From contig JAAFHE010000226.1 of assembly GCA_013298265.1 (NCBI GenBank), positions 1-6,611 of the forward strand: a stretch of DNA of 6,611 bases, read 5' to 3'. This DNA comes from Lysobacterales bacterium. Lineage in GTDB: Bacteria > Pseudomonadota > Gammaproteobacteria > Xanthomonadales > Rhodanobacteraceae. The notes beneath the pieces were generated by a model that was not told the DNA's origin, ran no database searches, and saw only the letters and a list, made by a program, of their open reading frames with translations. The translations under genes and the position numbers were made by a program. Of the stretch, positions 1 to 6,137 are shown one piece after another. How positions within the stretch are numbered: the first letter of the stretch is position 1; each line of letters begins with the position of its first letter.

Positions 1-809
1 CGCTGCAGGCCTATGCACAAGCGCAGTCGCTGCAGTGGATCGACGACCCGAGCAACACCGATACGCGTCACGCGCGCAACTTCCTGCGCCACGCGGTGCT
101 GCCGTCGCTACGGACGCGCTGGCCGCGCCTGGACACGGCGGTTGGCCACAGCGCGCGCTGGATGAATGCCGCGGCGGAACAGCTACAGCGCGATGCCGCG
201 ATAGCGCTGGCGCAGATTCAGGGCCTGGATCCGGCCACGCTGGCCTGGCCGGCGTGGCTGGAGCTTGGCGACGCACTGCGTCCGCTGACCCTGCGCCTGT
301 GGCTGCGCAGCCTGGGCCTGCCCACTCCAGAACATGTCCATATTGATCAATTGCAGCAGCAACTGCGCGACGCCGACGACGATCGCAACCCCTGCGTGAG
401 CTGGCCCGGCGCCGAGCTGCGCCGCTACCGCGGCCTGCTCTATGCGCAGGCGCCACAAATTGCGCCCGACCCTGCCTGGGAACAAGCCTGGGACGGCCTC
501 GGCACACTGCAACTGCCGGCCCGCTGCGGCAGCATCGCGCTCGCCGCAGCACCTGCAGCGCCGCTGGCGCTGACGGTGCGGTTGCGCCGTGGCGGCGAGC
601 GTCTGCGCCCACACGATCAGGCACATACGCGCGACCTGCGCGACCTGCTACAGAAAGCCGGCGTTCCGCCTTGGCAGCGCGGCCGCCTGCCACTGGTATA
701 TGCCGGCGACGAACTGCTCGCAGTAGCCGACCTGTGGCACACCGCGGCGGCCGAGACCCTGTTCGGTGAACCGCTGCGATTCGCCCCCGCTTCGACGAAC
801 GAACCGTGA
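1..809 (+). CDS. tilS: tRNA(Ile)-lysidine synthetase TilS, C-terminal part (5' end outside window)
   Basis: TilS ligates lysine to the wobble cytidine of tRNA-Ile(CAU), using ATP, so that the tRNA reads AUA instead of AUG. It acts in the cytoplasm. The reading frame is open from base 3, and 268 residues are visible before the TGA. The first residues contain WIDDPSN followed by RNFLRHAVLP, the conserved end of the catalytic N-terminal domain. The middle carries an Ala/Leu-rich substrate-binding domain. The C-terminal TilS_C domain is recognisable by RRGGERLRP (about 585-611) and the GVPPWQRGRLPLVY segment (about 661-702), followed by LLAVADLW. The PP-loop ATP site (SGGxDS) must lie upstream of the window. 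The gene is followed on the same strand by xseB and ispA after a 92-bp gap that starts with a hairpin. The frame is intact with no sign of decay. Identification is secure; only the start is missing. Confidence 0.95.
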   Translation, partial: LQAYAQAQSLQWIDDPSNTDTRHARNFLRHAVLPSLRTRWPRLDTAVGHSARWMNAAAEQLQRDAAIALAQIQGLDPATLAWPAWLELGDALRPLTLRLWLRSLGLPTPEHVHIDQLQQQLRDADDDRNPCVSWPGAELRRYRGLLYAQAPQIAPDPAWEQAWDGLGTLQLPARCGSIALAAAPAAPLALTVRLRRGGERLRPHDQAHTRDLRDLLQKAGVPPWQRGRLPLVYAGDELLAVADLWHTAAAETLFGEPLRFAPASTNEP

Positions 810-834
810 GCGGGGACAAAGCGTGTCCGCGCTC
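808..834 (+). other. Hairpin immediately after tilS (terminator-like, no U tract)
   Basis: GAGCG-G-GGACA, loop AAGCG, TGTCC-G-CGCTC forms two 5-bp helices separated by one G/G mismatch. It begins inside the tilS stop codon. No T run follows, so it is not a standard intrinsic terminator. It could slow polymerase, protect the mRNA 3' end, or be a repeat remnant. The left arm can also pair with a distal TGTCCCC at 853-859. Confidence 0.45.
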
Positions 835-866
835 GCATTCCCGGGGCCATCCTGTCCCCTACTCGA

Positions 867-895
867 TTGACCGCCTTCGGGCACTACGTTAGGTT
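867..895 (+). promoter_or_regulatory. Possible weak promoter before xseB
   Basis: TTGACC at 867-872 matches five of six bases of the sigma-70 -35 box. It is followed after 17 bp by TAGGTT (890-895), a poor -10 box with three of six matches. The -10 lies only six bases before the xseB ATG, so a transcript from here would be almost leaderless. AGG at 891-893 could instead be the ribosome-binding site for xseB. This is a tentative call. Confidence 0.2.
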
Positions 896-901
896 TCGTC
901 C

Positions 902-1156
902 ATGTCCAACGCCGTCACCCAAACGCCCGACCAGATCGTCGACTTCGAGAAGTCACTGGACGAGCTCGAACAGCTCGTCGCACGCATGGAGCACGGCGAC
1001 CTCAGTCTCGATGATTCACTCAGCTCGTTCGAGCGCGGCGTGTCCCTGTACCGCAATTGTCAGAGCGCGCTGGAACAGGCCGAGCTGCGCGTGCGCCTGC
1101 TGCTGGATCCGGCCGACCCGGACAGCGCCGCTCCGTTCCAGCCCGAAATGCCCTGA
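902..1156 (+). CDS. xseB: Exodeoxyribonuclease VII small subunit XseB
   Basis: XseB is the small subunit of exonuclease VII, which joins with the large subunit XseA to degrade single-stranded DNA from both ends into short oligonucleotides, in repair and recombination. The protein is 84 residues, the normal family length. The family signature is clear: [19 protein letters not shown] (residues 15-33), [20 protein letters not shown] (34-53) and a second helix ending [10 protein letters not shown]. It is expected to fold as a helical hairpin. The tail (71-84) is Pro/Ala/Asp-rich and probably disordered. The ATG at 902 is preceded by AGG eight bases upstream, and the homology starts soon after it, so the start is well supported. 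Its TGA shares one base with the ispA ATG, implying translational coupling. xseA is not in this window. Confidence 0.95.
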   Translation: MSNAVTQTPDQIVDFEKSLDELEQLVARMEHGDLSLDDSLSSFERGVSLYRNCQSALEQAELRVRLLLDPADPDSAAPFQPEMP

Positions 1157-2073
1157 TGAGCGACGCTGCCGTACCTGCCGCCGCAGCATTGTCCGCTGCG
1201 CTGCTGGCCTATTCCGACCGCGCCGAAGCGCAGCTCTCGCGATTTCTTCCGCCCGAGAATCAGTCGCCGGTCGAGCTGCACCGCGCCATGCGCTACGCCG
1301 TGCTTGGCGGCGGAAAGCGCTTGAGGCCGCTGCTGGTCTACGCGACCGGTCACGCACTAGGTGCCAACCTGGACGAACTCGACGCGGCCGCGGCCGCGGT
1401 TGAAATCATCCACGCGTATTCGCTGGCCCATGACGATCTGCCGGCGATGGACGACGACGCCCTGCGCCGTGGCCGTCCGACCTGCCACATCGTGTTCGGC
1501 GAAGCCATAGCCATACTGGCCGGCGACGCGTTGCAAGCCCTCGCGTTTGAGCTGCTCGCCGCGGATATGCGGCTGCAGGCCGATGCGGCGACGCGCGTGG
1601 AGATGCTGCGCGTGCTCGGCACGGCCTGCGGCTCGCATGGCATGGCAGGCGGCCAGGCGCTCGACCTTGCCGCCGTTGGCAAGCGCCTGGATGCGGGCGA
1701 GCTGGAGCGCATGCACAGCCACAAGACCGGCGCATTGATTCGAGCCTCGGTGCGGCTGGGCGCCCTGGCCGCGGGCTGCCACGGCCGCGAAGAACTGGAG
1801 GCGCTGGATCGCTATGGTCGCTGCGTCGGTCTCGCCTTCCAGATCCGCGACGACATTCTCGACGTCGAAGGCGAAAGCCACGTCATCGGCAAGACGGCCG
1901 GCAAGGATGCGGCCAACGACAAACCCACCTACCCCGCCATCCATGGCTTGGTCGAATCGCGGCGTCTGCTCGCGCAATTGACGGAGGAAGCGGCCGCCGC
2001 CGCAAACACCTTCGGTTCGCGCATGCACGAACTCGTGCAGATCGCACATTTTGTCGCCACACGCGCGAGCTAG
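1156..2073 (+). CDS. ispA: (2E,6E)-farnesyl diphosphate synthase (geranyltranstransferase) IspA
   Basis: IspA condenses dimethylallyl diphosphate with two isopentenyl diphosphates to give farnesyl diphosphate, precursor of undecaprenyl phosphate, quinone side chains and other isoprenoids. With the ATG at 1156 the protein has 305 residues, close to the usual 290-300. Visible motifs are GGGKRLRP (51-58), the first Asp-rich motif DDLPAMDDD (93-101) with RRGRP after it, GQALD (166-170), the HxHKTGALI segment (187-195), and the second Asp-rich motif DDILD (232-236). The two-residue insertion in the first motif and Tyr88 five residues before it fit the bacterial (type II) farnesyl-length pattern. 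The frame stays open upstream inside xseB, but homology begins only after 1156 and TGATG coupling to xseB supports this start. In many relatives dxs follows; here a convergent DUF4870 gene follows instead. Confidence 0.95.
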   Translation: MSDAAVPAAAALSAALLAYSDRAEAQLSRFLPPENQSPVELHRAMRYAVLGGGKRLRPLLVYATGHALGANLDELDAAAAAVEIIHAYSLAHDDLPAMDDDALRRGRPTCHIVFGEAIAILAGDALQALAFELLAADMRLQADAATRVEMLRVLGTACGSHGMAGGQALDLAAVGKRLDAGELERMHSHKTGALIRASVRLGALAAGCHGREELEALDRYGRCVGLAFQIRDDILDVEGESHVIGKTAGKDAANDKPTYPAIHGLVESRRLLAQLTEEAAAAANTFGSRMHELVQIAHFVATRAS

Positions 2074-2095
2074 CCCGGCGTCGATGGCGACTTGC

Positions 2096-2139
2096 GGCAT
2101 TGCCCGCGCTGACGACTTGCATGAACGTTCTGCAATGCC
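2096..2139. repeat. 8-bp inverted repeat GGCATTGC/GCAATGCC
   Basis: GGCATTGC at 2096-2103 is perfectly complementary to GCAATGCC at 2132-2139, separated by 28 bases. The long loop and absence of a T run make it a weak terminator candidate for ispA. It may be an mRNA-stabilising structure or chance. Confidence 0.3.
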
Positions 2140-2226
2140 CGGTTCGCGACAAGGCGGCGTGGGCTGGCACTACCGCTCCCGATCGAACAACGACACCAAC
2201 CACATGCCGGCGACGCGCTACGCGCT

Positions 2227-2252
2227 GCGGGCAGCCGATACTGGCCGCCCGC
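2227..2252. terminator. Candidate bidirectional stem-loop between convergent genes
   Basis: GCGGGCAGCC (2227-2236) pairs with GGCCGCCCGC (2243-2252) across a six-base loop, with one A/C mismatch in a 10-bp GC-rich stem. The location between convergent ispA and DUF4870 genes is where a shared terminator is expected. There is no T run on either side, so intrinsic termination is doubtful; it may instead mark or protect a transcript 3' end. Confidence 0.35.
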
Positions 2253-2277
2253 AACACTCTGCCTGATACGGGCTAGA

Positions 2278-2724
2278 TCAATTGATCAGCCGCAAGGTCA
2301 GGGGGTAGCGATAGCTAACGCCTTCGCTCGACTTGATGGCCGCGATAACCGTCAACACCAGCCACGCGACCGTCACGGCAAGGCCGACCGGCAGCGTCAG
2401 CAGCACGCCGATACCAAGCGTGACGACAGTCAGGATGATCAGCGCAACACCGACGATGGCGATGGTGATGTTGAAGTTCAGCGCTTCCTTGCCCTGGTCG
2501 TCGACGAAAGGCATGGTTTCCCTCTTGATGAGCCAGATCACGAGCGGGCCGATGAACACGCCGATGCCGCCCGTGAGCAGTGCGCCGAGCAGCGCCGACA
2601 GATGCGCGAACATGGCCCACTGACGCTCCTCCTGATTCGGCAAACCGGTCGGTGAAACCGGTGGTGGCGGCGGGGGCAGATCGGACGGGGGCAGCATGTC
2701 GGGGCCGTTGGATTGCGTGCTCAT
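2278..2724 (-). CDS. DUF4870 domain-containing membrane protein
   Basis: This is a 148-residue predicted inner-membrane protein of the DUF4870 (Tic20-like) family, whose biochemical role is unknown. Residues 1-32 form a Pro-rich, probably disordered cytoplasmic tail with a run of prolines. The domain starts at QEERQWAMFAHLSALLGALL, with a hydrophobic segment near 41-66 (GVFIGPLVIWLI), the family signature DDQGKEALNFNITI (75-88), then two further hydrophobic segments covering about 89-130 (VALIILTVVTLGIGVLL, and VGLAVTVAWLVLTVIAAI), and the typical ending YRYPLTLRLI. The ATG at 2724 follows AGGAG at a six-base spacing, a good ribosome-binding site, and there is no in-frame Met upstream. It lies 95 bp after the zinc-ribbon membrane gene on the same strand and has its own promoter-like sequence. 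The family call is strong; the function is unknown. Confidence 0.88.
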   Translation of the reverse strand: MSTQSNGPDMLPPSDLPPPPPPVSPTGLPNQEERQWAMFAHLSALLGALLTGGIGVFIGPLVIWLIKRETMPFVDDQGKEALNFNITIAIVGVALIILTVVTLGIGVLLTLPVGLAVTVAWLVLTVIAAIKSSEGVSYRYPLTLRLIN

Positions 2725-2730
2725 GGTGGT

Positions 2731-2781
2731 CTCCTGCGCGGTGTTGGGGTCCACAATCGTCTTCGCGGGACGCGGCGTCAA
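2731..2781 (-). promoter_or_regulatory. Likely promoter and ribosome-binding site for the DUF4870 gene
   Basis: Reading the minus strand, TTGACG (2781-2776) is followed after 17 bp by GATTGT (2758-2753), a good -35 with a weak -10. Transcription would start near 2746. AGGAG (2735-2731) then sits six bases before the ATG. The arrangement gives a short leader of about 20 bases and suggests the gene can be expressed separately from its upstream neighbour. Confidence 0.4.
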
Positions 2782-2819
2782 CCGCTGTAGGTCAGGGATT
2801 GCAATGATCCGTCGCGCCA

Positions 2820-3179
2820 CTATTTCCGCTGTCGTGCCTGCTGCCTGCGTGTAGTCGCCGAGAGCGGCGCGGCGCAGTGGACGCAGTCCGTAGCGCGGGC
2901 CGGGTTCGGCTTGCCGCAGCGCGGGCAGCGGCGATCGGGCAGCGGCAGCAGGAACGAGACTATCCATCCCAGCGGTCCGAGCGCAGCGGCCAGCGCGACA
3001 TCGCGCCAGAAGCTGCCGCGCCACCAGCCGATCAGTCCACCCACGGCCATGCACAGCAGGGTGATCCACAGCAGCAGCCACCAGTCGACCATGCCCATGA
3101 GACGCAGGAACACCAGCAGCGTCGCGTCCGGCGAATCCGGATCTATGCCCTGCATCAGACGTTCCAGCCAGGCTTCCAT
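2820..3179 (-). CDS. Hypothetical two-helix membrane protein with C-terminal zinc ribbon
   Basis: I do not recognise this 119-residue protein as a named family. Residues 1-30 are amphipathic with several acidic residues (MEAWLERLMQGIDPDSPD). Two hydrophobic stretches follow, about 32-54 (WWLLLWITLLCMAVGGLIGWW) and 61-80 (VALAAALGPLGWIVSFLLPL), separated by the short positive linker RGSFWRD. After that comes a Cys4 motif, C85-P-R-C88 and C99-V-H-C102, the pattern of a treble-clef or rubredoxin-like zinc ribbon, then a basic tail RRQQARQRK. By charge distribution the ribbon and tail should be cytoplasmic. The ATG at 3179 has no strong ribosome-binding site; Met9 is an alternative. It lies 94 bp downstream of gltX on the same strand and 95 bp upstream of the DUF4870 gene, so it may be transcribed with gltX. 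Coding is supported by sensible domain architecture; function is unknown. Confidence 0.72.
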   Translation of the reverse strand: MEAWLERLMQGIDPDSPDATLLVFLRLMGMVDWWLLLWITLLCMAVGGLIGWWRGSFWRDVALAAALGPLGWIVSFLLPLPDRRCPRCGKPNPARATDCVHCAAPLSATTRRQQARQRK

Positions 3180-3273
3180 CGTCAGACTGTCCGCGTGCTG
3201 GAATGCTGCGAGGGCACTGAGCGCGTCACGGCCGGTTCCGGGCTAACTGGGTGCGCTGGCAACATGCCCGGCT

Positions 3274-4677
3274 TTAGGCGCCGGCGCGCCTGAGCGCTTC
3301 CTCGACCCGGGCCAACGCACGTGATTGTCCGGCGAGATAGACCGTCTGATCGATCGCAGGCGATACCTGCGTGCCGGTCATGGCCACGCGCAGCGGCTGC
3401 GCCACCTTGCCCATGCCTTCGCCAATCGCCGCGGCCGCCGCCTCGATCGCCGAGTGCACCTGTTCCACCTTCCACTCCGTCAAAGCAGCCAGCGACGCGT
3501 GTACGGCCTGGAGCGCCGGCACGGCTGTCGGCGTGGTCAGGTGCTTGGCCACCGCAGCATCGTCCCAGCTCGCGATCGGGCCGTACCAGACGGCAGCCTT
3601 CTCGGCCAGCTCCTTCAGCGTGCGGCAGCGCTCACGCAGCGCGACGATGACGTCGGCGGGTGCAGGCCCCGAGGACAGGTCGTAACCGCAGGCGTCCAGA
3701 TGGAACTGCAGATGCGGAACGAGGGTTTCGGGATCGTCGTTCTTGAGGTATTGCTGGTTCAGCCAGGACAGTTTTTCAAGATCGAATCGCGCCGCCGAAT
3801 GATTCACATCGGCCACGTCGAACAGGCTCACCATCTGTTCGCGCGAGAAGATCTCCTGGTCTCCATGCGACCAGCCAAGCCGGACGAGATAGTTCAGCAG
3901 CGCGTGCGGCAGGAACCCGTCGTCACGGTACTGCATGACACTGACCGCGCCGTGGCGCTTGGACAGTTTCTGCCCGTCGGCGCCGAGGATCATGGGCAGG
4001 TGCGCAAAATTCGGCGCTGTTGCATTCAGTGCATTGTAGATATTGATCTGGCGCGGCGTGTTGTTGACATGGTCGTCGCCGCGGATCACATCGCTGATCT
4101 TCATGTCGATGTCATCGACAACGACGGCAAAGTTGTAGGTCGGGAAGCCGTCAGAGCGCAAGATCACGAGATCGTCGAGTTCCTCATTGCTCCACTCGAT
4201 GCGTCCCTTGACCTTGTCCTGGAACACGACCGAACCGCTCTGCGGATTCTTGAAGCGGATGACACGGTTCGGATCGTCGCGCATCGGCTCGTTGCGCTCG
4301 CGATACGCGCCGTTGTAGCGCGGCTTGATAGTCGCGGCCATCTGGGCCGCGCGTAGGGCTTCCAGCTCTTCCTTGGTCTCGTAGGCATAGTAGGCCTTGC
4401 CAGCGCGGACCAGATCCTCGGCGACCTCGCGATAACGCTCCATGCGCAGGGTCTGATAGTACGGGCCTTCATCGTGGCCGAGCTGCAGCCACTGCATGCC
4501 GTCGAGGATCGCCTGCACGGCGGCCTCGGTCGAGCGTTCGCGATCGGTGTCCTCGATACGCAGGATGAACTCGCCACCGCGATGCCGCGCTTCCAGCCAG
4601 CAGTACAGGGCGGTGCGTGCGCCGCCGATGTGGAGATAGCCGGTAGGACTTGGAGCAAAGCGGGTACGAACGGTCAT
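3274..4677 (-). CDS. gltX: Glutamyl-tRNA synthetase GltX
   Basis: GltX charges tRNA-Glu with glutamate using ATP, in the cytoplasm. The product is 467 residues, the normal length for bacterial GluRS. The N-terminus [20 protein letters not shown] carries the HIGH-type motif H16-I-G-G. The catalytic domain continues through [10 protein letters not shown] (40-49), the [13 protein letters not shown] region (205-217), and the KMSKS-type loop KLSKRHGA (237-244). The C-terminal half is the helical anticodon-binding domain, ending with [13 protein letters not shown] and [14 protein letters not shown]. The four zinc ligands of the E. coli enzyme (C98, C100, C125, H127) are replaced here by A98, E100, Y125 and E127 with identical spacing, so this is a zinc-free type. 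The ATG at 4677 is placed by homology; upstream ribosome-binding signal is weak. It lies 61 bp after the methyltransferase gene on the same strand. Confidence 0.97.
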   Translation of the reverse strand: MTVRTRFAPSPTGYLHIGGARTALYCWLEARHRGGEFILRIEDTDRERSTEAAVQAILDGMQWLQLGHDEGPYYQTLRMERYREVAEDLVRAGKAYYAYETKEELEALRAAQMAATIKPRYNGAYRERNEPMRDDPNRVIRFKNPQSGSVVFQDKVKGRIEWSNEELDDLVILRSDGFPTYNFAVVVDDIDMKISDVIRGDDHVNNTPRQINIYNALNATAPNFAHLPMILGADGQKLSKRHGAVSVMQYRDDGFLPHALLNYLVRLGWSHGDQEIFSREQMVSLFDVADVNHSAARFDLEKLSWLNQQYLKNDDPETLVPHLQFHLDACGYDLSSGPAPADVIVALRERCRTLKELAEKAAVWYGPIASWDDAAVAKHLTTPTAVPALQAVHASLAALTEWKVEQVHSAIEAAAAAIGEGMGKVAQPLRVAMTGTQVSPAIDQTVYLAGQSRALARVEEALRRAGA

Positions 4678-4687
4678 CTCAGGCTTC

Positions 4688-4718
4688 GTTAGCGAAAAGG
4701 GCGCCTATGTTAGCAAAC
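4688..4718 (-). promoter_or_regulatory. Direct repeat GTTAGC(G/A)AA just upstream of gltX
   Basis: On the plus strand GTTAGCGAAA (4688-4697) and GTTAGCAAAC (4709-4718) are spaced 21 bases start to start, about two helical turns, and end 11 bases before the gltX start codon. On the minus strand, TAACAT (4712-4707) resembles a -10 box with four of six matches but has no good -35. The pair could be an operator or leader element; chance is possible. Confidence 0.25.
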
Positions 4719-4738
4719 CGCGATGTGCTGCCTCGCGC

Positions 4739-5398
4739 TTAGCTGCCACTCCGTTCACCGGCACGCACCGGCGTGATCGGCCGCGAGCGCGAGCGCTGAT
4801 AGACGAACACGGAGGCAGGCGGAATGTTCCACCAGGCGAAGCCGCCGCGGCGGACGGTCAGACCGAGTTCGTCGAGCGTCTCGCGTGGCACAGGACTGAC
4901 CGGCCCGTAAGTAAACTGGATCATGCGCCCTTCCGCACCGAGCACGGCGAACGCGGCCTGCAGGATGTCGCGCTGCAAGGTGCGCGGCATCGACAACAAT
5001 CCCAGTCCGCTGACCACGGCGTCGACGCTGCCTTCGGTGTCGAAGGACGCATGTTTTACCAGCGCGGGCAGTTGGCAGGCATCTCCGCAGACCACCGTGA
5101 CGCCGGAGAATTGGTTCTGCAGGAACTTGTGCAGTTCCTCATTGAGTTCGACTACCAGCAAGTGCTGCGGCGCGATGCCATGATCAAGCATGGCCTGGGT
5201 AAACACGCCCGTGCCGCCGCCAAGTTCGACAACGCGCTGCGCAGTCTTTGGCAGTTCACGCACCATGAGGCGGGCCAGCTGTTTGCCTGACGGCGCCAGT
5301 GCAGCCACCGACAGCGGGTTCTTCAGCCACTGGCGGAAAAAAGTCAGGGTGGGAGAAGGCCCGTTGCCGCCGCGAGCCGGCTTGGCGCGATGTTGCAT
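4739..5398 (-). CDS. SAM-dependent methyltransferase, phospholipid N-methyltransferase-like
   Basis: A class I Rossmann-fold methyltransferase resembling bacterial PmtA-type phosphatidylethanolamine N-methyltransferases and their relatives (COG3963-like). With the Met at 5398 it has 219 residues. The N-terminal part has FFRQWLKNPLSVAALAPSGKQLARLM (20-45), typical of this group. SAM-binding motif I is VVELGGGTGVFTQAM (56-70), the acidic residue after strand 2 is E84 (VVELN), and GDACQLP (105-111) and SGLGLLSMP (130-138) are the next motifs. The C-terminus is an Arg/Ser-rich tail. The frame stays open up to an ATG at 5512, but that codon lies inside the terminator of the upstream gene. GGTGA (5408-5404) sits five bases before the ATG at 5398, and homology starts after it, so I prefer 5398. 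Substrate could be phospholipid or a nucleic acid/quinone precursor; not decided by sequence. It lies 61 bp upstream of gltX. Confidence 0.82.
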   Translation of the reverse strand: MQHRAKPARGGNGPSPTLTFFRQWLKNPLSVAALAPSGKQLARLMVRELPKTAQRVVELGGGTGVFTQAMLDHGIAPQHLLVVELNEELHKFLQNQFSGVTVVCGDACQLPALVKHASFDTEGSVDAVVSGLGLLSMPRTLQRDILQAAFAVLGAEGRMIQFTYGPVSPVPRETLDELGLTVRRGGFAWWNIPPASVFVYQRSRSRPITPVRAGERSGS

Positions 5399-5494
5399 TG
5401 AGATCACCGTCGAAACCGGCGCCCTTTGTACCACGAGCCTGCGCGTACGCGCGACGCCCTCACGCCATGCCCAGAGCGCGGCAAACAGACGGCC

Positions 5495-5534
5495 AAAAGA
5501 AAGCCCCGCCATCTCAGGATGAGTATGACGGGGC
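5495..5534 (-). terminator. Intrinsic terminator of the secreted-protein gene
   Basis: Reading the minus strand, GCCCCGTCAT (5534-5525) pairs with ATGGCGGGGC (5512-5503), with one A/C mismatch. CTC (5523-5521) also pairs with GAG (5515-5513) inside the loop, giving a 13-bp imperfect stem with one bulged A. The stem is followed directly by TTTCTTTT (5502-5495). Stem plus T run is a classical Rho-independent terminator. It lies about 60 bp downstream of the stop codon of the small secreted protein. Confidence 0.85.
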
Positions 5535-5593
5535 GGGTTGCCGGTAGTGTCCGAACGATGCCGGACGGGATTTACCAGTTTGAGGCGATGCGC

Positions 5594-6052
5594 TCAGCGA
5601 TCGTAGTAGCGGTCACGGTCGTCGTAGCGGTCATCGCGATCGTAGTAGCGATCGTTCGAGCGGCGGTAGTAACCGTCATCGTAGTCGTGGTCATCGTAGC
5701 GATCGACATGACGCACGATGACCGGGCGACGCACTACGATGGGCCTATGGTGAACGACGACAGGACGGTACGCGGGGTACGGTACGTAGTAGGAATAACC
5801 GCCGCGGTAGGGACCGCGATAGCCTCCATGATGAGCGTAGCCATTGTAGTAGCTCGGACCATAGTTGCTGTAGTGACCGCCCCAGTACCCGCCACCTCGG
5901 TGGGAGTTGGAGTAGCTGACGCCGTAGCCCGGACCACCGATGCTGATGCTGAAATGATCTCGAGCACTCGCCGCGGAACCGAAAGCCAGCGCGGCGAACG
6001 CTACGAGGACAAGGACGAAGCGGCGAAACGAGTTTTGGGTTTGGGCATGCAT
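5594..6052 (-). CDS. Secreted low-complexity Gly/Tyr/His/Arg/Asp-rich protein, function unknown
   Basis: A 152-residue predicted exported protein. Residues 1-30 form a typical Sec signal peptide: basic FRRF, a hydrophobic core VLVLVAFAALAF, and a cleavage motif ASA before RDHFS. The start RDHFSISIGGPGYGVSYSN resembles the opening of small proteobacterial exported or periplasmic proteins of unknown function. Residues 36-95 are rich in Gly, Tyr, His and Ser (GGYWGGHYSNYGPSYYNGY). Residues 96-115 are Val/Arg/Pro rich (RPVVVHHRPIVVRRPVIVRH). Residues 116-152 are almost only Asp, Arg and Tyr, with DRYYDR at 134-139 and 147-152. The ATG at 6052 has AGGA eight bases upstream. A strong promoter lies about 60 bp upstream of the start, and an intrinsic terminator follows, so the gene is monocistronic. 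There are no Cys residues. Possible roles, all inference, are surface adhesion, metal or polyanion binding, or envelope stress. Confidence 0.82.
   Translation of the reverse strand: MHAQTQNSFRRFVLVLVAFAALAFGSAASARDHFSISIGGPGYGVSYSNSHRGGGYWGGHYSNYGPSYYNGYAHHGGYRGPYRGGYSYYVPYPAYRPVVVHHRPIVVRRPVIVRHVDRYDDHDYDDGYYRRSNDRYYDRDDRYDDRDRYYDR
5597..5650. repeat. 15-bp perfect direct repeat inside the secreted-protein gene
   Basis: GCGATCGTAGTAGCG occurs at 5597-5611 and 5636-5650, 39 bases apart (13 codons, in frame). It encodes the repeated RYYDR at the C-terminus. Related shorter copies such as GTCGTAGCGGTCA and GATCGTAGTAG-like words fill 5597-5705. In-frame spacing suggests growth by slippage or duplication under coding constraint. 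Confidence 0.7.
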
Positions 6053-6109
6053 GGCGATGATCCTGCGGGTTTGCGGCTCGCATGCTGGGGCGTCGCGGCT
6101 GAATCGCTG

Positions 6110-6137
6110 CTTATCGAATCTTTACGCCGTTTGTCAA
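6110..6137 (-). promoter_or_regulatory. Strong sigma-70 type promoter for the secreted-protein gene
   Basis: On the minus strand the consensus -35 TTGACA (6137-6132) is followed after 16 bp by GATAAG (6115-6110), four of six -10 matches. The DNA just upstream (6138-6165) is unusually AT-rich for this window, like an UP element. Predicted start is near 6103, giving a leader of about 50 bases. Confidence 0.65.

Larger units (their letters stand above)
2074..2277. other. Convergent intergenic region between ispA and the DUF4870 gene
   Basis: About 200 bp separate two genes that read towards each other. I see no convincing gene here: the open frames are short, lack ribosome-binding sites and have no recognisable homology. 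The region holds two inverted repeats (2096-2139 and 2227-2252) that could act as transcription or mRNA 3' end structures. A 12-bp palindrome GATCAATTGATC (2276-2287) covers the stop codon of the minus-strand gene. Confidence 0.5.

Noticed and set aside
1357..2100. Minus-strand open frame of 247 codons opposite ispA
   Set aside because: Antisense to a fully conserved ispA, with no family resemblance.
2051..2266. Plus-strand 71-codon frame overlapping the ispA end
   Set aside because: No ribosome-binding site, low-information composition, and it covers two inverted repeats; more likely noncoding.
3325..4356. Long plus-strand open frame (343 codons) opposite gltX
   Set aside because: It is antisense to a secure gltX, has no recognisable domain or ribosome-binding site, and long antisense frames are common in GC-rich genes.
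5441..5452. 12-bp palindrome GCGCGTACGCGC
   Set aside because: Such GC-rich palindromes arise often by chance at this base composition, and it has no partner site nearby.
5597..5705. Repeated short words resembling a CRISPR or tandem array
   Set aside because: The repeats are in frame within a coding sequence and explained by DRYYDR-type peptide repeats; there are no regular spacers.
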